Assembly (NCBI RefSeq): GCF_011801145.1
Contig: NZ_CP046172.1
Span: forward strand, 6,944,001-7,008,000
DNA from: Nocardia arthritidis
Lineage (GTDB): Bacteria; Actinomycetota; Actinomycetes; Mycobacteriales; Mycobacteriaceae
Length of the DNA stretch: 64,000 bases
Direction of reading: 5' to 3'
A program made the translations under genes and the position numbers. Positions 9,338 through 17,770 of this stretch are shown here, piece by piece (within the stretch, counting starts at the first letter, position 1; each line of letters starts with the position of its first letter). The notes under the pieces were generated by a model. That model was not told the DNA's origin and did no database searches. It was given only the letters and a program-made list of their open reading frames with translations.

Positions 9338-10366
9338 ATGTCTACTGAAATCCCAGCACCCCTCGCGCAGCTACCGCAGCACCGCTCCGGCAATGGTACG
9401 GCGATCCTGGTCGAGGTCGGCGCCGAACGCGGCGTGCCCACCGAACGAATCCTGCGTGGTACCGGTTTGACCGAGTGGGATCTGCGCGATACGACCGTCG
9501 ACATCGAGCCATGGCAGGAGTTCTCGGCCGGCCGCAATCTTGTTGCGGCAGCGGGCGAACCGGGCCTCGGCCTCATCGCAGGCACTCGCCATCACATCAA
9601 TTCGTATGGCGTATGGGGTTTCGCGCTTATCAGCAGTCCGACGGTCCGCGATGCCATTCGGGTCGGCTTGCGTTATCTGGCGTTGACCAGTGCCTTCTGC
9701 CGGATGACACTGGAAGAGGATGCGGTCGAGGCCCGATTCTGTTTCGATCCGGCCGCGATTCCCGCGGATGTCCGTACGCTCTTCGTCGAGCGCGATACGG
9801 CCGCCGCGTTCACCCTGTTTCAGGAAATGCTGCCCGGCGCCGAACCACTGCGCTGGGATTTCGCCTACCCGGCTCCGCGATGCGTCCAGCGTTATCAGGA
9901 GACATTCGGCGTGCCAACCGAATTCGAGGTGGCACGCACCTACGCGGTATTGGATCCCGGCCTGCTGGCTTCACCGCTCCCGCGCGCCAACGAACGTATC
10001 GCGCGCCGGTACGAGGAGCGGTGCAGACAGCTTCTCGACCGCCGCAATCCCGGCTCTCCGCTACTGAATCGCATCCGAATCCTGCTGCTGCGCACGCCCG
10101 ATCGCCTTCCGTCCATGGATGACGTCGCCGCACAACTGAACATGGGCACCCGCACGCTGCGTCGCAGGCTCACCGAGGAGGGAACGAGCTTTCGCGGCGT
10201 ACTCGCCGACTTCCGCATGGAGCTGGCGGAGGAATTACTGCGCACCGGTGTCACCGTCAAGGACGTCGGGCAGCGACTTGGCTACTCCGATCCTGCCAGC
10301 TTTCACCGCGCGTTCCGTAGCAGGACGGGGATGGCACCAGGACAGTATGCGCGCCGAATACGGTAA
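9338..10366 (+). CDS. AraC-family regulator with AraC-type arabinose-binding-like N-terminal domain
   Basis: Protein of 342 residues. The N-terminal 200 residues match the domain of the OruR/ArgR-like AraC branch, with a HHINSYGVWGFALISSPTV segment. The C-terminal helix-turn-helix domain ends in LGYSDPASFHRAFRSRTG, the family signature. It is a paralogue of the regulator at 37487-38527, which has the same architecture. It is divergently arranged with the AraC gene at 7858. No dedicated target is evident in the flanking DNA. Confidence 0.9.
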   Translation: MSTEIPAPLAQLPQHRSGNGTAILVEVGAERGVPTERILRGTGLTEWDLRDTTVDIEPWQEFSAGRNLVAAAGEPGLGLIAGTRHHINSYGVWGFALISSPTVRDAIRVGLRYLALTSAFCRMTLEEDAVEARFCFDPAAIPADVRTLFVERDTAAAFTLFQEMLPGAEPLRWDFAYPAPRCVQRYQETFGVPTEFEVARTYAVLDPGLLASPLPRANERIARRYEERCRQLLDRRNPGSPLLNRIRILLLRTPDRLPSMDDVAAQLNMGTRTLRRRLTEEGTSFRGVLADFRMELAEELLRTGVTVKDVGQRLGYSDPASFHRAFRSRTGMAPGQYARRIR

Positions 10367-10953
10367 GCCACACTCTGCATCCACTCGGCATGCTCTTCCA
10401 CGGTTATGCCGCCGACTGATTCGACTGCAACATGGCAAAAAGTAGCAGCGGATTGGCGTCCATTCGCGCGATTTCTCCAAAATTCTGTCGCCTTTCTGTC
10501 GAATTCACCCGCGTTCTCCGCCGCTACGGAATCGCCTCCTATCGTCGCAACGTCAGCAATTAGACAGTTCGCGCATCGTGGCATTTACACACTATGGACC
10601 CTGTCCGACAAATTCCCATAACGAGGGCGAGAATGTCAGCTTTTCTGCGCACGCAGGGTGACGTTTATCACCGCCGAAATCAGTGACCTACTCGACCGTG
10701 GCAAAGCTTCGAAGGCCGACCCGACCGGCTGGAACCCGGAAGGTTGCGACGCACCATGTCAGAACTCTCAGATGCGTCTACGCAAACGCCCAGTACCGCG
10801 CAGGTCCGGGTGCTACAGGTTTTCTTGTGAGGCGAAATCGAGGTGGTTACGGACACCGGAAACGAAGCCGGAAGTCATGACAACGAGAAACGTCCGGCGC
10901 GGCCACTGCGGAAATGGTAGGGCTGATGCCTTGGTGGCCGGAAGGCCGCAACG
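10367..10953. other. Intergenic region, no gene supported
   Basis: About 590 bases between the AraC gene and the hairpin that follows the leftward secreted-protein gene. Several open frames cross it on both strands, but none has a ribosome site together with recognisable protein sequence. I see no supported feature in it. Confidence 0.45.
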
Positions 10954-10983
10954 CGACTCCGATCCTGGTAGGGACCGGAGTCG
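10954..10983 (-). terminator. Terminator-like hairpin of the secreted-protein gene
   Basis: Twelve-base stem CGACTCCGATCC/GGACCGGAGTCG with one G-U-compatible position and a 6-base loop. It sits 17 bases beyond the stop codon of the leftward gene at 11001-11726, the expected position for its terminator. Confidence 0.6.
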
Positions 10984-11000
10984 ACGCTGGGGATTCCGAG

Positions 11001-11726
11001 TCAGCCGGCCTGCTTGCCCAGTGCGTCGGCGAACAGCAGTGCTGATGCCACTGCGACCGGCCCGCCGACCACTACCGTGCCGACAACGGCGCCGATCGCT
11101 CCCAGTGCGGCAGCGGTGACAAGGCATCCGCCCAGAAAGCCAGGAACCGCTAATGTCCCGATCGTGAGACCCGCCAACGCCGCGCCACCGAAGAGCCCGC
11201 CGCCGAGACAACCCACCGTTGCCCCGACGACCGTGCCCAACAGCGCGCCGATCGAGACGCCGAGTCCCGATTGGGTGCTGAAGTTCGAGACCGCGTCATT
11301 GAACTTGTCCGACTGCGGATCAATGGCAATGTCACGCAAGGCAACCGGGCGGTGCTCCCCCGGTGTCGCGCCGGCCCGGTCCGTGCTGGGCGTCAACAAC
11401 GCTGTGCCGCCGTTGATTTCGGCCGCGATGGGGTATTTCAGGCCATCCCGCTGATAGGACATCGGAAAGGTGGCGACCAGCCGGCCGTCCGATGTGGTGA
11501 CCCGCAGCGTGTCATCGACCACGGACAGCGAACCCGAGTCGGTTGTCAGCGCAACCGACTTTCCTTCGATCCTCGCCCGGTAGCCGATGACGTCCGTCCT
11601 CAGCTTGTTATCGACCACGCCGACCGGTCCCGCATCACGCGACGGTGCGGCATTGGCACCGGCCGCCGCGACGGTCACCGTGCACATCACCGACGCACAC
11701 AGGATTGCTGCGGTCCTGTTCCTCAT
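11001..11726 (-). CDS. Secreted protein with beta-rich domain and glycine-zipper tail
   Basis: Protein of 241 residues with a cleavable Sec signal peptide (basic start, then CASVMCTVTVAAAGANA). Residues about 40-130 look beta-rich. The C-terminal 90 residues are strongly hydrophobic and glycine/alanine-rich with repeated GxxxG spacing (GALLGTVVGATVG, then VVGTVVVGG), which resembles membrane-inserting glycine zippers. It resembles a family of uncharacterised secreted proteins common in Nocardia and Rhodococcus. I cannot name a function. It stands alone, 237 bases beyond the end of the siderophore operon and in the same orientation. It has its own terminator. Confidence 0.75.
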   Translation of the reverse strand: MRNRTAAILCASVMCTVTVAAAGANAAPSRDAGPVGVVDNKLRTDVIGYRARIEGKSVALTTDSGSLSVVDDTLRVTTSDGRLVATFPMSYQRDGLKYPIAAEINGGTALLTPSTDRAGATPGEHRPVALRDIAIDPQSDKFNDAVSNFSTQSGLGVSIGALLGTVVGATVGCLGGGLFGGAALAGLTIGTLAVPGFLGGCLVTAAALGAIGAVVGTVVVGGPVAVASALLFADALGKQAG

Positions 11727-11963
11727 CTATTCCTTCTCCTTATCGGGGGTGCAGGGGCGCTCGGATACGCCCACTGATCGACCGGCCCCAGCGGCCGTTG
11801 CCGCTGAGATGCCCTGCCGAAGCTGTCACCGGCGGGACCGGATCGGACGGGCCCGCGAAGCTGGTTCCGCTCGAATCCGCGACGGCGTTCCCGGTCGTGA
11901 CCGTGGTCCCGGACATCGCCGACTACGGCCGCATGACCGGCGCGAATTGTGTGGGGCGAGTTG

Positions 11964-13313
11964 TCAGTTCCGCTCGAAACCGCGGACGCGTTCCCAATCG
12001 GTAACCGCCGCGTCGAAGGTGGCCAGTTCCAGGCGAGCGGAATTCGCGTAGTGGGCGACGATGTCGTCGCCGAACAGCGTGTGCGCCACCGGACTCGACT
12101 CCCACCGGTCGAGCGCCGCGCGCAGCGTGGACGGTAACCGCTCGCCGCCCTCGGACGGCGGCGGCAATTCGAGTTCGTGTTCGATGCCGTACAGTCCAGC
12201 GGCGATCATTGCCGCGACCGCCAGATAAGGATTGGCATCGCCTCCGGGCACCCGGTGCTCGAGGCGCAGGCTGTGGCCCGCGCCGAGGACGCGGACCGGG
12301 GCGGTGCGGTCGTCACGCCCCCACGAACACGTCACCGGCGCGAACGATCCCGGTTGTAATCGCTTGTAGGAGTTCACGTTCGGAGCGAACAGCAGCATGA
12401 GGTCGGCCATGCAGGCCAGCTGTCCGGCGACGAAATGGTCCATCAGCCGCGACATTCCGCCGTCCCGGTCCGGATCGGCGAACACCGCGGCGCCGTCCTC
12501 GGCGCGCAGGCTCAGATGCACGTGGCAGGAATTGCCTTCGCCGGCATCGTATTTCGCCATGAACGTGAGTGCCGCCCCGCGCTGCGCGGCGAGTTGCTTG
12601 GCGCCGACCTTGTAGAGCACGTGATTATCGCAGGTGGTGAGCGGGTCGTCGTAGCGGAAGACGATCTCGTACTGACCGGGATGGCATTCCGCGCGCGCGG
12701 TCTCCACCCGCATCCCCGCGGCGGTCATGGCGCGGGTGATGTCGCGAACCAGCGGAGTCACGCCATCGAGCCCGGTCAGCGCGTAGTCGGCGTTGTAGCG
12801 GGTCGCCGGGCGTAGCTCCCGGTAGCCGTGATCGTGGGCATCTTGGTAGGAGTCCCGGAAGACCAAGAACTCCAGTTCGGTACCTGCGAAGGCCCGCAGG
12901 CCCATTCCGGCCAGCCGGTCGAGTTGATCGCGCAGGATCCGGCGCGGCGCGACCGGCACCACGGTGCCGTCACGCCAGGTGGCATCGGCCAGCACATAGG
13001 CGGTGGCGTCGTCCCAGGGCAGCCGCCGCACCGTGGCGAGATCCGGCCGTAACACGAAATCGCCGAAACCCGCACCGGCCACGTCGATCGCGTAGCCGGG
13101 GCCGGTCCGCATATCGATATCGGCGGCGAGCAGATACACGCAGGCGCCGAGACCGTTGTCGATCACCTCGGTCAGGAAGTGATCGGCGGCGATCCGCTGT
13201 CCCTTCGGATCGCCGTGCAGCACCGGCAGCGCGAGCACAACCTCCTCCACGCTGCCCGCGATGATGTCGCGGCGCAGCTGATCGATGCTGTATCGAGGTA
13301 TCTGAACCGACAT
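11964..13313 (-). CDS. Glutamine-synthetase-like ligase of the siderophore operon
   Basis: Protein of 449 residues of the GS type I fold. Metal and nucleotide ligands are intact: ELEF (Glu146, Glu148), AECHPGQYE, CHVHLSL, the NSYKRL loop, and RLEHRVPGGDANPYL. These support ATP-dependent activation of a glutamate gamma-carboxyl or similar acid. The N-terminal half is closer in pattern (GDFVLRPDL, RRLPW) to polyamine- and amine-glutamylating relatives such as PuuA and GlnA3 than to true ammonia-using GlnA, so the nucleophile is probably an amine. Start ATG 13313 lies 11 bases after the NIS synthetase stop. A longer open frame upstream only shadows that gene. As the last gene of the operon, it probably ligates an amine or hydroxylamine intermediate, by inference. 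Confidence 0.82.
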   Translation of the reverse strand: MSVQIPRYSIDQLRRDIIAGSVEEVVLALPVLHGDPKGQRIAADHFLTEVIDNGLGACVYLLAADIDMRTGPGYAIDVAGAGFGDFVLRPDLATVRRLPWDDATAYVLADATWRDGTVVPVAPRRILRDQLDRLAGMGLRAFAGTELEFLVFRDSYQDAHDHGYRELRPATRYNADYALTGLDGVTPLVRDITRAMTAAGMRVETARAECHPGQYEIVFRYDDPLTTCDNHVLYKVGAKQLAAQRGAALTFMAKYDAGEGNSCHVHLSLRAEDGAAVFADPDRDGGMSRLMDHFVAGQLACMADLMLLFAPNVNSYKRLQPGSFAPVTCSWGRDDRTAPVRVLGAGHSLRLEHRVPGGDANPYLAVAAMIAAGLYGIEHELELPPPSEGGERLPSTLRAALDRWESSPVAHTLFGDDIVAHYANSARLELATFDAAVTDWERVRGFERN

Positions 13314-13324
13314 CGCCGTGCCCC

Positions 13325-15181
13325 TCATGCTCGCTGATGCAGCGGGTTGTCGACTACGCCGTGGCTGAGGTCGAATTCGCCGTCGCGCTCGGGCCGGTCG
13401 TGATCGCCGAAGGCGCGCAACTGTTCCCGGTTGAGCGCGATCCGCTCGAAGGTCGGGGTGAACAGATCGAACAGCGCGAACCGATCGGCCAGTTCCGGAA
13501 AACGCCGCTGGTAGGCGAGGACCTCCGTGCGCACCAGATCCCAGAACCGTGCCTCCGGTACGCCGAGGTGGCGGTCGGTGATATCGGCGAGGTAGCGGAA
13601 GTGGCCGGTGAAGATCGCGCTCTGGATCGAGTGCAGCAGATCCGGGGCCGCCCACCGATGCAGCACCGCATCGGCAGCAGGCGGCAGATCCGCGTATTCG
13701 GGCAGGTCCTCGGTGAGCAGGTTGATGTCCTCGGCGAAATCCTTCACCGCCACCCGCACCGGAATCTCGTTGTCGTCGTACACGATCACGGTGTTCTCGC
13801 CGTGCGGGCAGAATGCGATCCCGTATCGGCACAGGTAGTGCAGCAGACCTGGCAGCAGGGCGTGCAAGAAACGGTCCAGCCAAGCGGTCGCCGACAGGCC
13901 CGAACGCCGGACGAGTTCCGCGACCAACGCGCCACCGTGTGGATCCTCGTACAACAGAGCGGCCATCGTGCGGGCGCGCTGTCCCGGTTCGAGATACCAC
14001 GAGACCGGTTCCCGCCACACCGCACCGAGTAGCTCGTGGTACCGATAAGGCGCGCCGGGCACCTGGCCGAACATCGGGTGTGCCACCGCGACCGAGGCCA
14101 CCTCACCGAGCAGGATGATCCCGCTCTCCGCGTGCAAGAAGGGGTCGGCGGCCCGGATGCGCTGCACCCAGGCAGTGATCACCGGGGCGGCTCGGGTCGG
14201 CTCCGCGGCGATGCCGCGCCAAACCAGCGTGTTGCGAATAAGCAAGGCCAGCTTGGTATTTCGCCGCCTCGGCTGATCGACATTGGTGAGCGTGCGGATC
14301 GATTGCAGCGGCCGCAACCGATCTTCGGCCTCGCCGAGCGCGATGATCCGCCGGTCGGCCAGGTACGGCGCGAACAGGGTCTGGACCACCTCGTCCCAGT
14401 GCCAGGGATGCACCGGCAGCCACACGTAGTCGCCCGGGTCGGTCCGGTCCGCGACCTCGGCCAGGCGTGCGGTCAGCACGGCGCGGAACCGGGCGATCTG
14501 CTCGACGCCCAACTCCTCCTCCAGCAGCCGCCGCATGGTCAGCCCCCCGACATCGGCGTAGGTGGCCAGCTCTGGATGCACGGCTATCCAGCGCAATCGC
14601 AGCGAACGGCCGGATTCCGGTGTGTAGTGGGCGATATCGGCGGCCGAGAAACCCAGCCGTCCCTTGTTGAGGATCAGGCACGGATGTCCCGTCTGGTATG
14701 CCTCCAACTCCTCATAGGGCAGCTCCGCCAACTCGGCGACCGGCAGCACATCGCGCAGCAGCCGGGAGTCGGCGGCCTGGGTGGCGATGAGTTCGCCGAC
14801 CGCCTCGCACAGGACGGCGCCGTCGAGCCCGAGGATTTCGCGCAGATCCAGCAACAGCTGCTGTGGATCGTCGGCCGTGACGGTATCGCCCCCGAATTCA
14901 CGTGATACCGAACCGGATTCGATGCGCCAGCTACCGAAGCAGCCGCGCCGGGCGCGGAATCGGTACACCGCGCCGCCGGGGAGGCACAGCCGGTACCCCG
15001 CGTCGTCGGAGACCGGGGCGACGACCTGTTCGTAGGCCAGTTCGGCGAGCATCTTGACCACAAGCGCGCGCCCGGCACGCCGCCACAGGGCGGGAGCGAG
15101 ATTCGGGTATTCCATGGATGGTTCGTGCGGCAGCGGCCGTTCGGCGAGCGCGTCGGAGGGCAGTGAGATTTCAGGAAGCAC
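13325..15181 (-). CDS. NIS siderophore synthetase, IucA/IucC family (second)
   Basis: Protein of about 618 residues of the NRPS-independent siderophore synthetase family, which adenylates a carboxylate (often citrate) and condenses it with an amine or hydroxamate. Family landmarks are GHPCLILNKGRLGFS, VHPWHW, SIRTLTN and the FhuF-like C-terminal part with CPHGENT. It resembles RhbF/AlcC-type enzymes acting late in assembly. The likely start is GTG 15181, preceded by GAAAG and overlapping the exporter stop by 11 bases. ATG 15115 would give 596 residues and is an alternative. Confidence 0.9.
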   Translation of the reverse strand: MLPEISLPSDALAERPLPHEPSMEYPNLAPALWRRAGRALVVKMLAELAYEQVVAPVSDDAGYRLCLPGGAVYRFRARRGCFGSWRIESGSVSREFGGDTVTADDPQQLLLDLREILGLDGAVLCEAVGELIATQAADSRLLRDVLPVAELAELPYEELEAYQTGHPCLILNKGRLGFSAADIAHYTPESGRSLRLRWIAVHPELATYADVGGLTMRRLLEEELGVEQIARFRAVLTARLAEVADRTDPGDYVWLPVHPWHWDEVVQTLFAPYLADRRIIALGEAEDRLRPLQSIRTLTNVDQPRRRNTKLALLIRNTLVWRGIAAEPTRAAPVITAWVQRIRAADPFLHAESGIILLGEVASVAVAHPMFGQVPGAPYRYHELLGAVWREPVSWYLEPGQRARTMAALLYEDPHGGALVAELVRRSGLSATAWLDRFLHALLPGLLHYLCRYGIAFCPHGENTVIVYDDNEIPVRVAVKDFAEDINLLTEDLPEYADLPPAADAVLHRWAAPDLLHSIQSAIFTGHFRYLADITDRHLGVPEARFWDLVRTEVLAYQRRFPELADRFALFDLFTPTFERIALNREQLRAFGDHDRPERDGEFDLSHGVVDNPLHQRA

Positions 15182-16388
15182 TGGGTATCTTTCGATCGGT
15201 ATCGAACTCGGCGGCGCGGCCGGGTGGCCGCCCGCCGAGGCACGGAACAACAAGTGCGGCAGCGAGATACAGCACGCACGCCACGGCGATCGGCAGGCCG
15301 AGCCGATGGGAGGCGGCTGTGGCGGCCGCTATAGGAGCAACGAACAGCGCGCCGACCCGGGCGGTTTCGACCACCGTGTATACCGGCCCCGCCGTGCCGG
15401 TGGCCGAGAACATCCGCAGATCCAGCGCGACCTGGCCGAGCCCGAGCCCGACGCCGAAGATCAACCGGCCTACCGTCAGCGTGATCGGCTCGGTGGCCAG
15501 CGCCTGCACGGCCAGACCGACCGCGGCGGTCACGAAGGTGGCGGGCAGCAGCCGGCCGCCGAGCACCCGATGGGCGCGCCGGGTCCAGGGCATGGCGGCC
15601 AGCGCCGCGGCATGCGGGAGCAGGAACAGCAGGGCCGCAATGGCCGTCGTGGCGCCGAGGGTTACCGCGTAGTCGACGAAGAACGGGCGGATCATGCTCC
15701 CGGCGATCTCGAAGACCACCGCGAGCGCGGCCACAGTCACGACCGCGCCCAACGTTGCGCTCCGCCGGACCGGTGCCTGCTCGGCGTCGGTGCGCACCGC
15801 ACCCGTCCGGGTGAGCAGCCGGTAGCACAGCAGCGCCAGCGCACCGTCCAGTAGCGCGAAGGCCGAGATCCCCCACCGGGGATCCGGTAGCGCCAGGACC
15901 GCCGCACCGACCAGGGTCGAGGCGACCATCGCGGCGTGGAATACCGCGACATACGCACGCACACCACGGATTCGGTCGCCGCCGTCATAGGTAGAGATCA
16001 GCGCCGGATAGGCGAGCAGCAGCGCACTGTTGGTCGCGACCACCGCCGCCGAGACGGCGGTGAAGGTCGCAAGATTCGGTGCGAGGCCGAGTGCCGCGTC
16101 GAATATCGCCGAGGCGCACAATCCGGCGAACACCAGCCGGTGCAGCGGCCAGCGCCGGGCCGCCAGTCCCCACAGGGGCAGCGCCGCGAAGCCGATCACG
16201 CGGCAGACCCACAGATACGTGCCGGTGGCGGCGAGGTCGTCGGTGGCGAACAGGGCGCGAAACAGCTCCGGATAAAACGGTGTCAGCGCGGTTTCGCCGA
16301 TCAAGTGCAGGCCGACCACACCGATCAGCACCCGCCGTCCCGCCGCCCGCGTATCGTCCGGCGGCGCAACCACTTCCGGTGCGGCCAT
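15171..16388 (-). CDS. MFS transporter, probable siderophore exporter
   Basis: Protein of 405 residues with about 12 predicted membrane helices and a typical MFS two-bundle layout. It lies between the N-hydroxylase and the second NIS synthetase in a tightly packed operon, a place often held by the exporter of the finished siderophore. Its start overlaps the hydroxylase stop by one base and its end overlaps the next gene. Direction of transport is inferred from context. Uptake is covered by the divergent ABC system. Confidence 0.85.
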   Translation of the reverse strand: MAAPEVVAPPDDTRAAGRRVLIGVVGLHLIGETALTPFYPELFRALFATDDLAATGTYLWVCRVIGFAALPLWGLAARRWPLHRLVFAGLCASAIFDAALGLAPNLATFTAVSAAVVATNSALLLAYPALISTYDGGDRIRGVRAYVAVFHAAMVASTLVGAAVLALPDPRWGISAFALLDGALALLCYRLLTRTGAVRTDAEQAPVRRSATLGAVVTVAALAVVFEIAGSMIRPFFVDYAVTLGATTAIAALLFLLPHAAALAAMPWTRRAHRVLGGRLLPATFVTAAVGLAVQALATEPITLTVGRLIFGVGLGLGQVALDLRMFSATGTAGPVYTVVETARVGALFVAPIAAATAASHRLGLPIAVACVLYLAAALVVPCLGGRPPGRAAEFDTDRKIPSAS

Positions 16389-17770
16389 CACCGCGCCGAA
16401 TCGGGCCGGGCACTCGGGGACGGCAGCCGACCGAATCCACCGGACGGGTGAGCACCGGCCCGCGGCGGCCCGAAGGTGGTGAACGCGGTCGTGGCGGGCA
16501 CCGGTGCGACCGGACGCCCCGCCACCGAGTTGAGAATGGTCGCGGCCCGCCACGCCCCCAGCGTCAGATCGGGCGCGCCCACCCCGTGCGTGTGCATATC
16601 CGAGTTCTGCGCGTACAACCCCCCGGTCACACTCGGATCGGTCGTCACCCGATAGTCGCCATCGATGCGGTAGCGGCCCTGAGCGTCCCAATCCACCAGC
16701 GCCGCAAGCGGTTCGAGGAAATCCGGGCGGCGCGGTGCATACCCGGCGGCCAGCAGCACCCGGTCGGTGACCACCTCGAATGTCTCCCCGAGCTGAATGT
16801 GCTTGCAGCTCAGCGCATATCCGTCAGCCGTGCGCGCGGCCGCGGTGACCTCCATACCCGGGCACATCATGGCATCCGCCCACCCGCCGCCGATCCGCCG
16901 GTCGTACAACTCGTCGTAGATGTCGGCGATGGTCTGCGCGCTCATTCCCTTGTACAACTGCCACTGCTGGGGAATCAGCCGCTCGCGCACCGCATCCGGC
17001 AGACCGCGGAAGTAGTGGATGTAGTCCGGGGTGAAGTGTTCCAGCCCCAGCTTGGAGTACTCCATCGGCGCGAACGCCGGGGTCCGGGTCAGCCAGCGCA
17101 GTCGCCATCCGGTATCCCGTTGTGCCCGCAACAGATCGAGGAATACCTCACCGCCCGACTGTCCCGACCCGATCACCGTCACATCCGTTGCTCCACAGAG
17201 ACTTTCGCGTCGCATCCGGTACTCGGCCGTGTGAAATACCCGCTCCCCCACCAGATCCGCGAACGGAGCCGGAATCACCGGTTCGGTACCGACCCCGAGC
17301 ACCACATTGCGGGCCAGTACCCGGCCGCCCGCATGCTCGACCACGAACACCCGCCGCGCACCGTCCCACTCGCACGAGGTCACCCGAGCGTCGAACCGGC
17401 ACGACGGGAGGGATTCGGCGACCCAGCGGCAGTAGTCGTCGTACTCGGTGCGCGGCACATGCCAGCGCTCGGCGAAGACGAACGGGAACAACCGGTCCCG
17501 GGTGCGCAGGTAGTTGAGGAACGACCAGCGACTGGTCGGATCGGCCAGCGTGACCAGGTCGGCGAGAAAGGGCACCTGGAGCGTCGTACCGTCGATCAAC
17601 ATGCCCTCGTGCCACGCGAATCGCGGTCTGCCGTCGAGGAACAACGTGCGCAGCCCGGTGGGCTCGGCGAGTGCGGCCAGCGCCAGGTTGAACGGACCGA
17701 TGCCGACGCCGACCAGGTCGTAGACGTCGTCGGGTACTGCGGAGGTCATCTCGGGTGATTCGCCTTTCAT
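16388..17770 (-). CDS. FAD/NADPH amine N-hydroxylase (IucD/RhbE family)
   Basis: Protein of 460 residues of the lysine/ornithine N-monooxygenase family. The FAD site is VGVGIGPFNLALAAL near the N-terminus, the NADPH site is VIGSGQSGGEVFLDLL, and a late LLAAGYAPRRPDFL motif is the conserved ATGY-type signature. Given the two upstream genes that make 1,3-diaminopropane, the likely substrate is that diamine, as for RhbE of rhizobactin biosynthesis. ATG 17770 overlaps the upstream stop as ATGA. ATG 17749 is an alternative. The product N-hydroxy-diamine normally needs acylation, but no acyltransferase lies next to it. Confidence 0.92.
   Translation of the reverse strand: MKGESPEMTSAVPDDVYDLVGVGIGPFNLALAALAEPTGLRTLFLDGRPRFAWHEGMLIDGTTLQVPFLADLVTLADPTSRWSFLNYLRTRDRLFPFVFAERWHVPRTEYDDYCRWVAESLPSCRFDARVTSCEWDGARRVFVVEHAGGRVLARNVVLGVGTEPVIPAPFADLVGERVFHTAEYRMRRESLCGATDVTVIGSGQSGGEVFLDLLRAQRDTGWRLRWLTRTPAFAPMEYSKLGLEHFTPDYIHYFRGLPDAVRERLIPQQWQLYKGMSAQTIADIYDELYDRRIGGGWADAMMCPGMEVTAAARTADGYALSCKHIQLGETFEVVTDRVLLAAGYAPRRPDFLEPLAALVDWDAQGRYRIDGDYRVTTDPSVTGGLYAQNSDMHTHGVGAPDLTLGAWRAATILNSVAGRPVAPVPATTAFTTFGPPRAGAHPSGGFGRLPSPSARPDSAR

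Noticed and set aside
10658..11119. Rightward open frame of about 150 residues
   Set aside because: Arginine-rich composition, no ribosome site, and it runs into the antisense of the secreted protein gene and its terminator.
13314..14018. Upstream extension of the GS-like gene's open frame
   Set aside because: The extra 235 residues overlap the NIS synthetase in another frame and are not protein-like. The GS fold begins at ATG 13313.
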